A DNA stretch of 64,000 nt. Origin: Microvenator marinus (lineage in GTDB: Bacteria; Myxococcota_A; Bradymonadia; Bradymonadales; Bradymonadaceae). Positions 26,161 through 34,261 of the stretch are shown piece after piece. The stretch's first letter is position 1. The number at the start of each line of letters is the position of its first letter. Position numbers and translations under genes: made by a program. Where the stretch lies: positions 3,062,001 through 3,126,000 of the forward strand of contig NZ_CP042467.1 in the NCBI RefSeq assembly GCF_007993755.1, in the 5' to 3' direction. A model generated the notes under the pieces. That model was not told the origin of the DNA. It worked only from the letters and a program-made list of their open reading frames with translations, and made no database searches.

Positions 26161-26989
26161 GACGCGCCTCGCTAAGAGGAAAAAATTGAATATTAAGTTG
26201 ATAAACCACATCCGGGTCCACCTCCTCATCACACACTGACATGAAGGTTTCCCGGAAATCACGTAATCGCTCTTTCAAGCCTTCAACCGAATTGCACTTA
26301 ATGCAAACAGTCATCGCACTGATATCACGTTCTTCGGACGGGACATCGTCAATCGAGGCCGCGGCCCGCTCCAACATTTGCCGGTGGAATTGCTTGACGC
26401 CAGCCGCCCGAACTTCGTGACCGGCATCCAGAGTGGGCTCCCCACGGCTGATCACACCATCCGCACGCTCAAGGAGCCCAAGTTCGACCAATAACTCCAG
26501 GGATTTCCGCGCACGAGCCGTTGAAATCTTGGGGCGAAGCTGCGCGGCGATCCATTCCGGATCGTCTTTGAAATCGCTTCGTCCTGCCAACTCCCGGATC
26601 GCCAGATTATACCAGTGGCTCAGGTACTCCAAGAGCATGGAGTCCAAGGGCCTCGCCTCCAAGAATCGCTTGGTTGCGGTGATCGACTCCAAGGCCCGAA
26701 GGCGGTCCTCATGGTCGGTTGCCTGCTCGAACTCCACCAGTAGTTTGAAGAATCGCTGCTCGGAAGCACTCAGCTCCAGGGCGGCCGCCACGCGCTCGGC
26801 CGCCTCCGGGCTCAGATTGCGGTCTCCATCGATGACCATCTTGATGAAATTAGACGAACTAAACCCGGCCTTTGCAGAGAAAGACCGGTAGGAAAATCTC
26901 TTCGTATGAGTCTTGGCCGCCGAATAGTACGCGCGCATGAAGTCTCGGTACCCCATGAACTCAAACACATCCGGCATCCAGTCTTTCAT
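26150..26989 (-). CDS. TIGR02147-family protein (DUF4423-like putative regulator)
   Basis: 279 residues. The N-terminal FEFMGYRDFMRAYYSAAK, the helix-turn-helix-like SYRSFSAKAGFSSSNFIKMVIDGDRNLS and the C-terminal RDISAMTVCI followed by LKERLRDFRETFMSV are characteristic of the TIGR02147 family, whose function is unsettled but whose N-terminal part looks DNA-binding. It sits between two paralogous lipoprotein genes, overlapping one by 4 bases and the other by 11, so the three are surely co-expressed. A role as regulator or intracellular partner of these lipoproteins is inferred from context. Confidence 0.85.
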   Translation of the reverse strand: MKDWMPDVFEFMGYRDFMRAYYSAAKTHTKRFSYRSFSAKAGFSSSNFIKMVIDGDRNLSPEAAERVAAALELSASEQRFFKLLVEFEQATDHEDRLRALESITATKRFLEARPLDSMLLEYLSHWYNLAIRELAGRSDFKDDPEWIAAQLRPKISTARARKSLELLVELGLLERADGVISRGEPTLDAGHEVRAAGVKQFHRQMLERAAASIDDVPSEERDISAMTVCIKCNSVEGLKERLRDFRETFMSVCDEEVDPDVVYQLNIQFFPLSEARREP

Positions 26990-27615
26990 CGAAGTTGTCC
27001 TGCGTTCTTCAGATTATCCTTGAGCTGGTCTTCCACATCGTCACACGAGTCTTCATCTGTGCAAGAGCCCATATCGACGCCTTGCAACCAGGCCGCGGCG
27101 TCGAATTCTACCAGAATAGGTCCACCCGTCACGCGTACACCGCCTCGGCTCTCAAACCGAATATCCTCGTTGAAATCAAAGAGGTACTCCTGGCCGCCCT
27201 TCTCCACGAGAATACTGTAGCCACCCTGACTCTCGATACGGATGTCGAGGCGAGAATAGGCGAGGTCGGGGATGCTGATGCCTTCGAGCGGATTTTGGGT
27301 GTTGCGTAGGTCGATGTTCATCGGTCCATCGATCACAATTTTAGCCAGTGACGGGTTATCATCAGAGGTTTCAGGACTGTCCTCGAGCTCACAGCGCGCG
27401 CCTACGAGCTGGCCTTCGACGTCTGCGCATGTCAGCGGCATCGGAAGGTCAAACTCAAGATCTCGCACATTGAGCGCGACGCTGGAGACTCCCTGCGTGG
27501 CAGAGCTTGGTGTGAGTGCGAATTGCAACGTGGCGACTTCGCCGGTTGGATCCGCGGACTCACCGCAGGCTACGAGGAAGCTGGTTGAGAGAATGGCAAT
27601 TACGAGGTTTTTCAT
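26986..27615 (-). CDS. Lipoprotein heading the regulator cassette
   Basis: 209 residues with lipobox FLVAC and an AAAAGGAG ribosome binding site. It resembles the downstream lipoprotein: VRDLEFDLPMPLTCADV, IDGPMNIDL, IPDLAYSRLDIRI, YLFDFNEDIRFE, WLQGVDMGSC and a Cys/Asp-rich end before a final DQLKDNLKN helix. No Asp-Met spacer follows the lipobox. The stop overlaps the TIGR02147 gene start by 4 bases. Function unknown. Confidence 0.85.
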   Translation of the reverse strand: MKNLVIAILSTSFLVACGESADPTGEVATLQFALTPSSATQGVSSVALNVRDLEFDLPMPLTCADVEGQLVGARCELEDSPETSDDNPSLAKIVIDGPMNIDLRNTQNPLEGISIPDLAYSRLDIRIESQGGYSILVEKGGQEYLFDFNEDIRFESRGGVRVTGGPILVEFDAAAWLQGVDMGSCTDEDSCDDVEDQLKDNLKNAGQLR

Positions 27616-27752
27616 ATCGACTCCTTTTGCAGCGTTCGGTTAGTTTAGTAAACGCTGATGAAGCCAATTCTCCCTATTTTCATACATTAGTCCACATTAC
27701 CTGGTGGCTTTGTGTGTACACCTAGTAAACAAAAATTCGTATACAGGTTCTC

Positions 27753-28775
27753 TTAGAGGGAGTTGAAATAGCTCACGACCGCGTCGGCGAACCCCGAGTT
27801 TAGGCCCGGGATGTGGCCGGCACCGTCCATGCGCCAGAGCTCGACGCGCGCGCCATCACGGCATCCAGACCATCGGGTCACCAAAGTCTCCTCTCCGAGC
27901 TCAGCGCTGATATCCAACCGGCCAATCTCCTCGCCCTCAGCATCACACTCATTGTAGCCAACCCACCGCTCAACCGACTCCTCGGCACCAGGGTAGGTTC
28001 CTCCAAAGAACACGCCACCGTCATAGAGCACCGTGGCATCTAGCGTGCCGTGGACCTGCACCACGCTCACGCCCTCAGCCGGCTCACAATCGCCCGCATC
28101 CTCAAAGGTCGCGCCGGCGAGGCTCACAATGCCGGTGATTCTATCCGAGAGCTCACAGGCCATGCGATAGCTCATGAAGCCGCCGTTTGAATGCCCCACG
28201 AAGAAGACCTTGTTCGGGTCGATATTGAACCGCGCCTGAGCTTCGTCGATCAACCCGCTCAAGTAGGCCACATCGTCCACGGTGGACCCATAGAAATTGC
28301 AGCATGCGTCGGTGGCGTTCCAAAATTGCGAGCTCGTGTCGCGCGTCCCATTTGGCGCCAAAAAGATGTAGCCATTCTCACTGAGCACATTGTCGAGCCC
28401 AAAATAGCTGCGCTGAATCGGCCCGCTTCCACCATATCCGTGCAACGAAATCACCAGACCCGCCGGCTGACGAGGATCGTAGTTCGCGGGCATCAAGGGC
28501 GTCACGGCGCGATCACCACCCATCGGCGAGATGTCCGGCTCACCAAAATCAGGCTCGCCCATATCCACGGAAGGCCCCTGATCACCACCCGGGCTCTGGT
28601 CTAGCTCGGTCCCCTGATCTTCAACTGCTCCCGTATCCCCTTCAGCTTCCATATCTGAAACGGTTTCGGCGTCCGGGTTATCAACCACGCCTGGAGTTGA
28701 TCGAGAATTCGACTCTGAGCACCCAAGACCGAAGACCAAAGCACTCAAAAATATCCAACTCTTAAACTCGCGCAT
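27753..28775 (-). CDS. Esterase/depolymerase-type lipoprotein (PHB depolymerase/feruloyl esterase family)
   Basis: About 340 residues from the ATG at 28775, which has AAGGAG 6-7 bases upstream; an in-frame start at 28859 would add 28 residues before the signal peptide. Lipobox GLGC is followed by an acidic spacer with Asp-Met motifs. The alpha/beta-hydrolase domain has VISLHGYGGSGP (oxyanion side), the nucleophile elbow VGHSNGG, the acid in VHGTLDATV and the histidine in DGAGHIPG. It is like LpqC/PHB depolymerases that cleave polymer or hydroxycinnamate esters outside the cell. The substrate is not predictable. Confidence 0.88.
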   Translation of the reverse strand: MREFKSWIFLSALVFGLGCSESNSRSTPGVVDNPDAETVSDMEAEGDTGAVEDQGTELDQSPGGDQGPSVDMGEPDFGEPDISPMGGDRAVTPLMPANYDPRQPAGLVISLHGYGGSGPIQRSYFGLDNVLSENGYIFLAPNGTRDTSSQFWNATDACCNFYGSTVDDVAYLSGLIDEAQARFNIDPNKVFFVGHSNGGFMSYRMACELSDRITGIVSLAGATFEDAGDCEPAEGVSVVQVHGTLDATVLYDGGVFFGGTYPGAEESVERWVGYNECDAEGEEIGRLDISAELGEETLVTRWSGCRDGARVELWRMDGAGHIPGLNSGFADAVVSYFNSL

Positions 28776-28928
28776 CGCCAACTCCTTTGCAGCGTTGAGC
28801 TCCTTGTAGCGATCCCGGCGGCGAAAAAAAATAAAAAAATTTCTCAACTCTTCCTTCAACCGTCCGAAAACCTTTTCTGAGGGCCAGAAGTGTCCTCATC
28901 GAACAACACCTAAACGTTGGAGGACATC

Positions 28929-31900
28929 ATGGGCAACGCCCTTCTAAATATTGAATCGCACGATACCGGCTCTCTCATTCAACTTGGCGACTGGATTAGC
29001 CTCGCGCAGCATCTTGGGCTTCGCACAAAGCCCCTGCGGCTCGTGAATTTCGCGCTCGGCCAGTGGGGGCTCGACATGTTGGAACACCTGCGTGTGGACC
29101 TACTCCATTCGGATGGGTCGTTCCGAGTTCTTCTGGTCACAGGCCAATGCGACAACGGGCTCGCCCGCTCGGCAATGACCACCTTGCATCGGCGAAATCC
29201 GAACGACGTCACGCTCTGGTTCTGGGCAGATACCGAGCGGCTCAGCGTGGCCATGGTCTCTGAGCGAGAAAATGAAAAGACCTTTGTTCGCCGCATGTCT
29301 TTGATGCGCAGCCGTCCGGACCCGGTGGGCATCAAACAGCTCGAGGCCCTCTTTCCGCGCGATTGGGTCGCACCGGACCAGGCCGACCAAGGGCTCGCAA
29401 TCAGGCGCTACCTGGAGAGCGTGCTCGATCAGGAGACGCTCACGCGGGAGTTTTTTCAGGCGTTTCGCCGGGCGCTCGAGCTCCTTCAAAGCACCATGCA
29501 CCACGGGCCCGAGGACTTGAGGCAAGCACACGACGTGGCGCTTTTAACGTTGCTCCGCGTGCTCTTTCTCTACTTTTTACAGGCGCGCGGGGCGTTGCGC
29601 TCAGACCCGCATTTTCTGATTCGTGCGTGGCGCCAACGCTCCCGCGACACGTCGTTCTACCGAAGCGTGATTCAGCCGCTATTTTTCAGCGCATTGAACA
29701 CCCCCGAAGATGAGCGCGACCCCAACAACGCTTTGCTTCAAGGGATTCCGTTTCTAAACGGTGGACTCTTTGACCCAAGCCCGGTGGAGCTTGCGCATTC
29801 GCGGATCGACTGGCCCGACCGAACCTTCGAGCTCCTGCTCGAAGAGGTTTTTGAACGCTATCAGTTTGCGCTGAGCGAAGGCGCCGAGGATGACGAAGAT
29901 CGAGTCATCGACCCCGAAATGCTCGGCAAAGTCTTTGAAGGCCTGATGTTCCAGGACGCAAGGCACCGCTCAGGCGCCTACTACACACCGCGTCACGTGG
30001 TGCGTGAAATGGTGGCAGAGGTCTTTGCGGCGCACCTCAAGGACCGCGCCGGGCTTAGTGAATCCAGGGTTCACGAGATCCTGAGCGGCGCCACGCTAAG
30101 CCTCGATGAGCGCGACCTGATTCGTGACGCCCTCGAAGACCTCACGATCTTGGACCCGGCCGTCGGTACAGGCGCGTTTCTTCTCGAGTGTCTGCGCGTG
30201 CTCGCCGGCCTCTGGGCTCAGGTTGAGGGGAGCAAGCCTGACCACACGAGGCTTCGTGAGATTATCCATCGCCATCTTCACGGCGTGGATATCAACCCCA
30301 CTGCCACAAGGCTTTGCGAGCTTCGGCTCTGGATTGCTCTGCTCGGTGCCACGCCCAAATCCGAGACCGGAGCCATGCCGCCGCTCCCAAATCTTGGGCA
30401 CCGAATCGTCTGCGGTCAGTCGCTCATCGACCCTGAGGAGATCGGTATGTATCGTGCCAACCTCTCGCGGCTTTTTGGACATAATTGGCGATATTCAGAA
30501 AACTCAGAAAAGCTCAAGACCCTGCAAGACCGGTATCTGACGTGCCACGGCTCCAAGAAGTTTGAGCTCCGACGAGAGCTCGAAAGCTACCATCGCGAGG
30601 TCTTTACGGACCTCTTAGCCCACCGAGTCTCCCAGCTCGAAGAAGAAATCGAGGGCCTCAATAAACTCAAGAACTCGCGCGATCTCTTCGGCGACCCGCA
30701 GGGATTGAGCCCCGCGACCGAACAACACCTCTTTGCGCTGGTGAATGAAGCCGAGCGCCTCCGGGCCTGGTCTCGCGAGGTTCACGCGCAGAACACTGGT
30801 TCGCCCACATTTAGCTACGCCCTGAACTTCCCGCATGTGGCCCAGAATGGCGGCTTCGACATCATCGTGACAAATCCTCCATGGGTTCGTGCTCAGGCGA
30901 TTCGGACTGAGGAGCTCGAACACTACAAACGCCGGTTCGAAGTCACACGTCCTGCCACGTGGTCCGAGGCCGATAGGCGCGGCATTTCGTCGAGTTTTGG
31001 CTCGCAGGTGGACCTGGCCGCAATCTTTCTGGAACGCTCGCTCGAGCTCATGAAACCCGGCGGACGGCTTGCCGCACTCATCCCTGCAAAGATCTTCAGG
31101 TCTCTCAACGGATGCGCCACTCGCCGCGTGCTTTCGCGCTATCATATCGAGCGAATCGTCGATTACTCGGACTCACCCGACGAGCTCTTTGACGCCACAA
31201 CCTATCCGGGGATCGTGCAGATTGCGGACGTCGCAGCCACAGGCACCCGGGTGAGCGTTGTGGGCCCCGACGGCACCCAAGATTGGAGGCAGGACCTTGC
31301 GATGAACGGCGAGCCGTGGCTCTTGGTACAGCCCGGCGTGGAGTCCATCTTCAACAAGATGATGGACGTGGGTCCCGGATTTCTGGAGCCCTGCCGCGGC
31401 ATTTTCACCGGCGCAAACTCGGTCTTTATCCGCCCCGAAGAAGACTTTCTGCTCATGCTCGGCGACGAGGCAAAACCCTATCTTCGCCGCGTTCTGAGTG
31501 GCCGAGACCCTCGTGGCGAATCCTCACTCAGGATTCTTTGGTGCTACGATGAACACGGGGAGGTCTTGAAGGAGATTCCGCCAGAGATCGAAGGCTATTT
31601 CGAGGCAAATCGCACCACGCTCGAGGAGCGGTCGGACTACGATCCACGTCTGCCTCTCTGGCAAGTCTTCCGAGTACGACCGGATACGTGTGCGCCGAAA
31701 ATCGTCTGGAGGGATATCGCGCCCGAACTCGAAGCCATCGAGGTTCCGGCACGCGCGGTACCGCTCAACACGGTCTACTACTTGCCGACCCAGTCTGAAG
31801 AAGAAGCGACCGAGCTGCAAAGATTCTTGAACTCACTTCCGGTCAAGGCCTTCGCTCGCGCCGTGGCGGAGCGGGCGCGCGGCGGCTACCGAAGGCATTT

Positions 31901-32012
31901 CGCGTGGGTGGTCAAACTCATTCCGGTCCCCAAAGACGGCTATGGTCTCAACGCGCTTGAGATGCAACGTCTCAAGGCCTGGTTTGAAAGGGAGGTGGCA
32001 CCATGGAGATGA
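28929..32012 (+). CDS. Large Eco57I/PglX-like DNA adenine methyltransferase
   Basis: About 1,027 residues from the ATG at 28929, with GGAGG 5 bases upstream. A beta-rich N-terminal region (about 1-200) with LTREFFQAFRRAL resembles the start of other long PglX/Eco57I-type methylases. The core has a GAYYTPRHVVREMV helix, SAM motif I DPAVGTGAFLLE near residue 410, VDINPTATRLCELRLWI, and the adenine-N6 catalytic motif NPPW near residue 649; the C-terminal third looks like a target-recognition region. No PD-(D/E)xK motif was recognised by eye. The 3' end overlaps the helicase gene by 10 bases, so the two are one functional unit, probably a restriction or phage-defence system. Confidence 0.92.
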   Translation: MGNALLNIESHDTGSLIQLGDWISLAQHLGLRTKPLRLVNFALGQWGLDMLEHLRVDLLHSDGSFRVLLVTGQCDNGLARSAMTTLHRRNPNDVTLWFWADTERLSVAMVSERENEKTFVRRMSLMRSRPDPVGIKQLEALFPRDWVAPDQADQGLAIRRYLESVLDQETLTREFFQAFRRALELLQSTMHHGPEDLRQAHDVALLTLLRVLFLYFLQARGALRSDPHFLIRAWRQRSRDTSFYRSVIQPLFFSALNTPEDERDPNNALLQGIPFLNGGLFDPSPVELAHSRIDWPDRTFELLLEEVFERYQFALSEGAEDDEDRVIDPEMLGKVFEGLMFQDARHRSGAYYTPRHVVREMVAEVFAAHLKDRAGLSESRVHEILSGATLSLDERDLIRDALEDLTILDPAVGTGAFLLECLRVLAGLWAQVEGSKPDHTRLREIIHRHLHGVDINPTATRLCELRLWIALLGATPKSETGAMPPLPNLGHRIVCGQSLIDPEEIGMYRANLSRLFGHNWRYSENSEKLKTLQDRYLTCHGSKKFELRRELESYHREVFTDLLAHRVSQLEEEIEGLNKLKNSRDLFGDPQGLSPATEQHLFALVNEAERLRAWSREVHAQNTGSPTFSYALNFPHVAQNGGFDIIVTNPPWVRAQAIRTEELEHYKRRFEVTRPATWSEADRRGISSSFGSQVDLAAIFLERSLELMKPGGRLAALIPAKIFRSLNGCATRRVLSRYHIERIVDYSDSPDELFDATTYPGIVQIADVAATGTRVSVVGPDGTQDWRQDLAMNGEPWLLVQPGVESIFNKMMDVGPGFLEPCRGIFTGANSVFIRPEEDFLLMLGDEAKPYLRRVLSGRDPRGESSLRILWCYDEHGEVLKEIPPEIEGYFEANRTTLEERSDYDPRLPLWQVFRVRPDTCAPKIVWRDIAPELEAIEVPARAVPLNTVYYLPTQSEEEATELQRFLNSLPVKAFARAVAERARGGYRRHFAWVVKLIPVPKDGYGLNALEMQRLKAWFEREVAPWR

Positions 32013-34261
32013 AGCAATGGTTCCAGCACGCGCTCCATCTCGTCGGTCACGCTGGTGGGCAGCGCCAAGAGTCGGACCTTCGTGAGTTTCAGCTCGTCGC
32101 GGCGAGGCGAATTGCCATGATGGCTCAGACGTACGGGGTCGCGCTCGAGGCCGATGCAACCGGTCTCGGAAAGACACGGACCTGTGCCATGGCGGCGATC
32201 TTAGTTAGGAATCAGGCGCGGTCGAAGCATCCGATCGTGCTCGTGGTGCCTCACCGAGTTGCCGGCATGTGGCGTGCCACGTTGGAGCATTTGAACGTGC
32301 AAAAAGAGAATTTCCGAGTCATGAGCCACACCGACTTGAGCCGCGGAAAGCCTTTACCTAAAGCCTGTGTGGTGGTCGTAGACGAGGCGCACCGATTCAA
32401 GAATCCCGAGGCGATTCGCACTAAAACACTGGTGCGGGGCCTCGGCGATACGCCATTAGTTCTGGCTACAGCCACGCCTGTCATCAACTCAATCTGGGAC
32501 CTTTACCATCTCTTGGAGATCGGTATGAGTGATACCGCCTGTGTGCGAGTGTGTGGACGCGGCCTGAGGCGCGCATTTGAGGAGGCCGAAGCCGGCGCCT
32601 TTGACCTTACTCAACTCCTCCAGGCCGTGAGCGTCAGACGCGTCACTCCTGACGATCCGACGCTTCGGCGACCCAAGGCGAGGATCGAAATCCTGAGGTA
32701 TGACCCCGACCCGGACGAGAACTGGCTCTGGCAGAATCTCGGCCGAGAGCTCGACCGACTCAATTTTGCGATCTTCAGAAATGACTGGCCCAAGGGCCTC
32801 ATGGTGGAGCATATCCGCCGCCTTTGGGAAGGTGGGGCCGAGTGTTTGCTGAATTTCGTGGAGTACATACTTACGTTTCACGAGCGCTGGATCGAGCTGC
32901 GTGCGCAGGGGCGTGAGCTTGGGCGCCACGAGTTTGAGGCCTGCTTTGGGCCTACCCACCAACAGAATGCATTTGCGTTCATGTTCGAGGCCGCGCAGCC
33001 CCAGATTGGAGACTCAGACCTGAGCCTCGTCAAAGAGGACCTCGAGGTTTGGAAGGACCTGCACGCGCGGCTCAACCGGCTAAGCCAGGCGCGCACCGGG
33101 CTTGAGGCTGCGCTTTGTGGGCTCTTGAGCTCTAGGCCAGAGCCGCTGCTCATCTTTACGAGCTTTCAGAAGGCTGCTGAAAGACTCTATCAGTGCATCT
33201 GCGAGTTCCTCGGTGGGCAGGCTCGGGTGGCGCTCATCACTGGAACCACGGCTGTAGCGACCGGGCTTGGCAGGACCAACCCGGGGGAGCTTCTGGAGCG
33301 GTTCGCGCCGCGTGCGCATGGGCGTGAAATCGAGCCGCATCAGCAGATTCAGGTCTTGGTCTGCACGGATTGTCTCTCCGAAGGCGTCAACCTTCAGGAT
33401 TGTGGGCGCATGGTTCTTGGTGATCTACCCTATACTCCGCAGGGTATCGAGCAGCGAATCGGGCGTATCTGCAGACCCGGGAGCATGTTCGGCGAGGTGG
33501 AAGTATGGCTCCCTCGACCACATTCCTGGAACGACAGTCTGGGCCTTAGGACTCGCCTCAACACCAAGATTGATGCGGCTGAGACGGCGGGGACGCCCTT
33601 TCAAACGGTTGGCACAAGGCGTGCCAAGCAAACTGAGCTTCCGGCGTTGGCGGCGATGACTCGGCTCGACGAGTTGGCGGCGCGCTTTGGACGTGAGTTG
33701 AACCTTGAGAATCAGCATTGGGAGGTAGATGGGCCCGAGGACGAACTTTGGGCGGTGGTTGAATACATGGATGGAGAGTTGTCTTGGCGGAGGTTGGTGT
33801 ATTTTCGGGACGGTAAGGAGGCCACGCTGGTGAACGCGTTGGAGAAGGTCCCACGGCTCGTTGAGAGCGCGCAGACCTTGATTCCAGCGGAGCCTCCCGA
33901 GTGGTTTGAGAGGTGGCTTGAGCGGGAAGAAGACCGGCTCAATGGTGCCGTCCTGGCGCCGGCGAATTTGGACGCGAGACAGACCGAGATATGGCGGCTG
34001 ATTCGCAATATGTGTGATGCCGAGGAGGTGGCGGACCTGCGTCAGCGCGTCTTGCAGCCGCTGAGTCGTGCCGAACTAGAGGGTCTTGTGGGTGCAAAGG
34101 ATCCGGTTGCAGCCGCGCGCGGGCTTAAGGCGCGGCCGGCCCGACGCATCCGGCTTGTACACGCGGGCTCAGTCGCGTCTAATCCACAAACGAAGACGTC
34201 CAAGCCGGCAATTCAGGCTTCTTCTCCGACTTCAAAAGCTTGTGCCACTCCGCATCTGTGA
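32003..34261 (+). CDS. SNF2/SF2-type helicase paired with the methylase
   Basis: 752 residues, ATG with GGGAGGTG just upstream. Helicase motifs: I ATGLGKT (about 52-58), Ia VLVVPHRVAGMWR, II VVVDEAHRF (about 127-131), III VLATATPV, then motif V SEGVNLQDC and motif VI QRIGRICRPG near residue 485. This is the SNF2/Rad54-like group also seen as DrmD in class 1 DISARM. No nuclease domain is evident. The last 28 codons lie over the end of the convergent DUF3160 gene, suggesting the 3' end was extended by read-through after arrival at this site. Confidence 0.92.
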   Translation: MEMKQWFQHALHLVGHAGGQRQESDLREFQLVAARRIAMMAQTYGVALEADATGLGKTRTCAMAAILVRNQARSKHPIVLVVPHRVAGMWRATLEHLNVQKENFRVMSHTDLSRGKPLPKACVVVVDEAHRFKNPEAIRTKTLVRGLGDTPLVLATATPVINSIWDLYHLLEIGMSDTACVRVCGRGLRRAFEEAEAGAFDLTQLLQAVSVRRVTPDDPTLRRPKARIEILRYDPDPDENWLWQNLGRELDRLNFAIFRNDWPKGLMVEHIRRLWEGGAECLLNFVEYILTFHERWIELRAQGRELGRHEFEACFGPTHQQNAFAFMFEAAQPQIGDSDLSLVKEDLEVWKDLHARLNRLSQARTGLEAALCGLLSSRPEPLLIFTSFQKAAERLYQCICEFLGGQARVALITGTTAVATGLGRTNPGELLERFAPRAHGREIEPHQQIQVLVCTDCLSEGVNLQDCGRMVLGDLPYTPQGIEQRIGRICRPGSMFGEVEVWLPRPHSWNDSLGLRTRLNTKIDAAETAGTPFQTVGTRRAKQTELPALAAMTRLDELAARFGRELNLENQHWEVDGPEDELWAVVEYMDGELSWRRLVYFRDGKEATLVNALEKVPRLVESAQTLIPAEPPEWFERWLEREEDRLNGAVLAPANLDARQTEIWRLIRNMCDAEEVADLRQRVLQPLSRAELEGLVGAKDPVAAARGLKARPARRIRLVHAGSVASNPQTKTSKPAIQASSPTSKACATPHL

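Noticed and set aside
28929-34261. Calling the methylase-helicase pair DISARM or BREX
   Set aside because: Core genes of either system (drmA/B/C, pglZ, brxC) are not in the window, so only family resemblance is stated.
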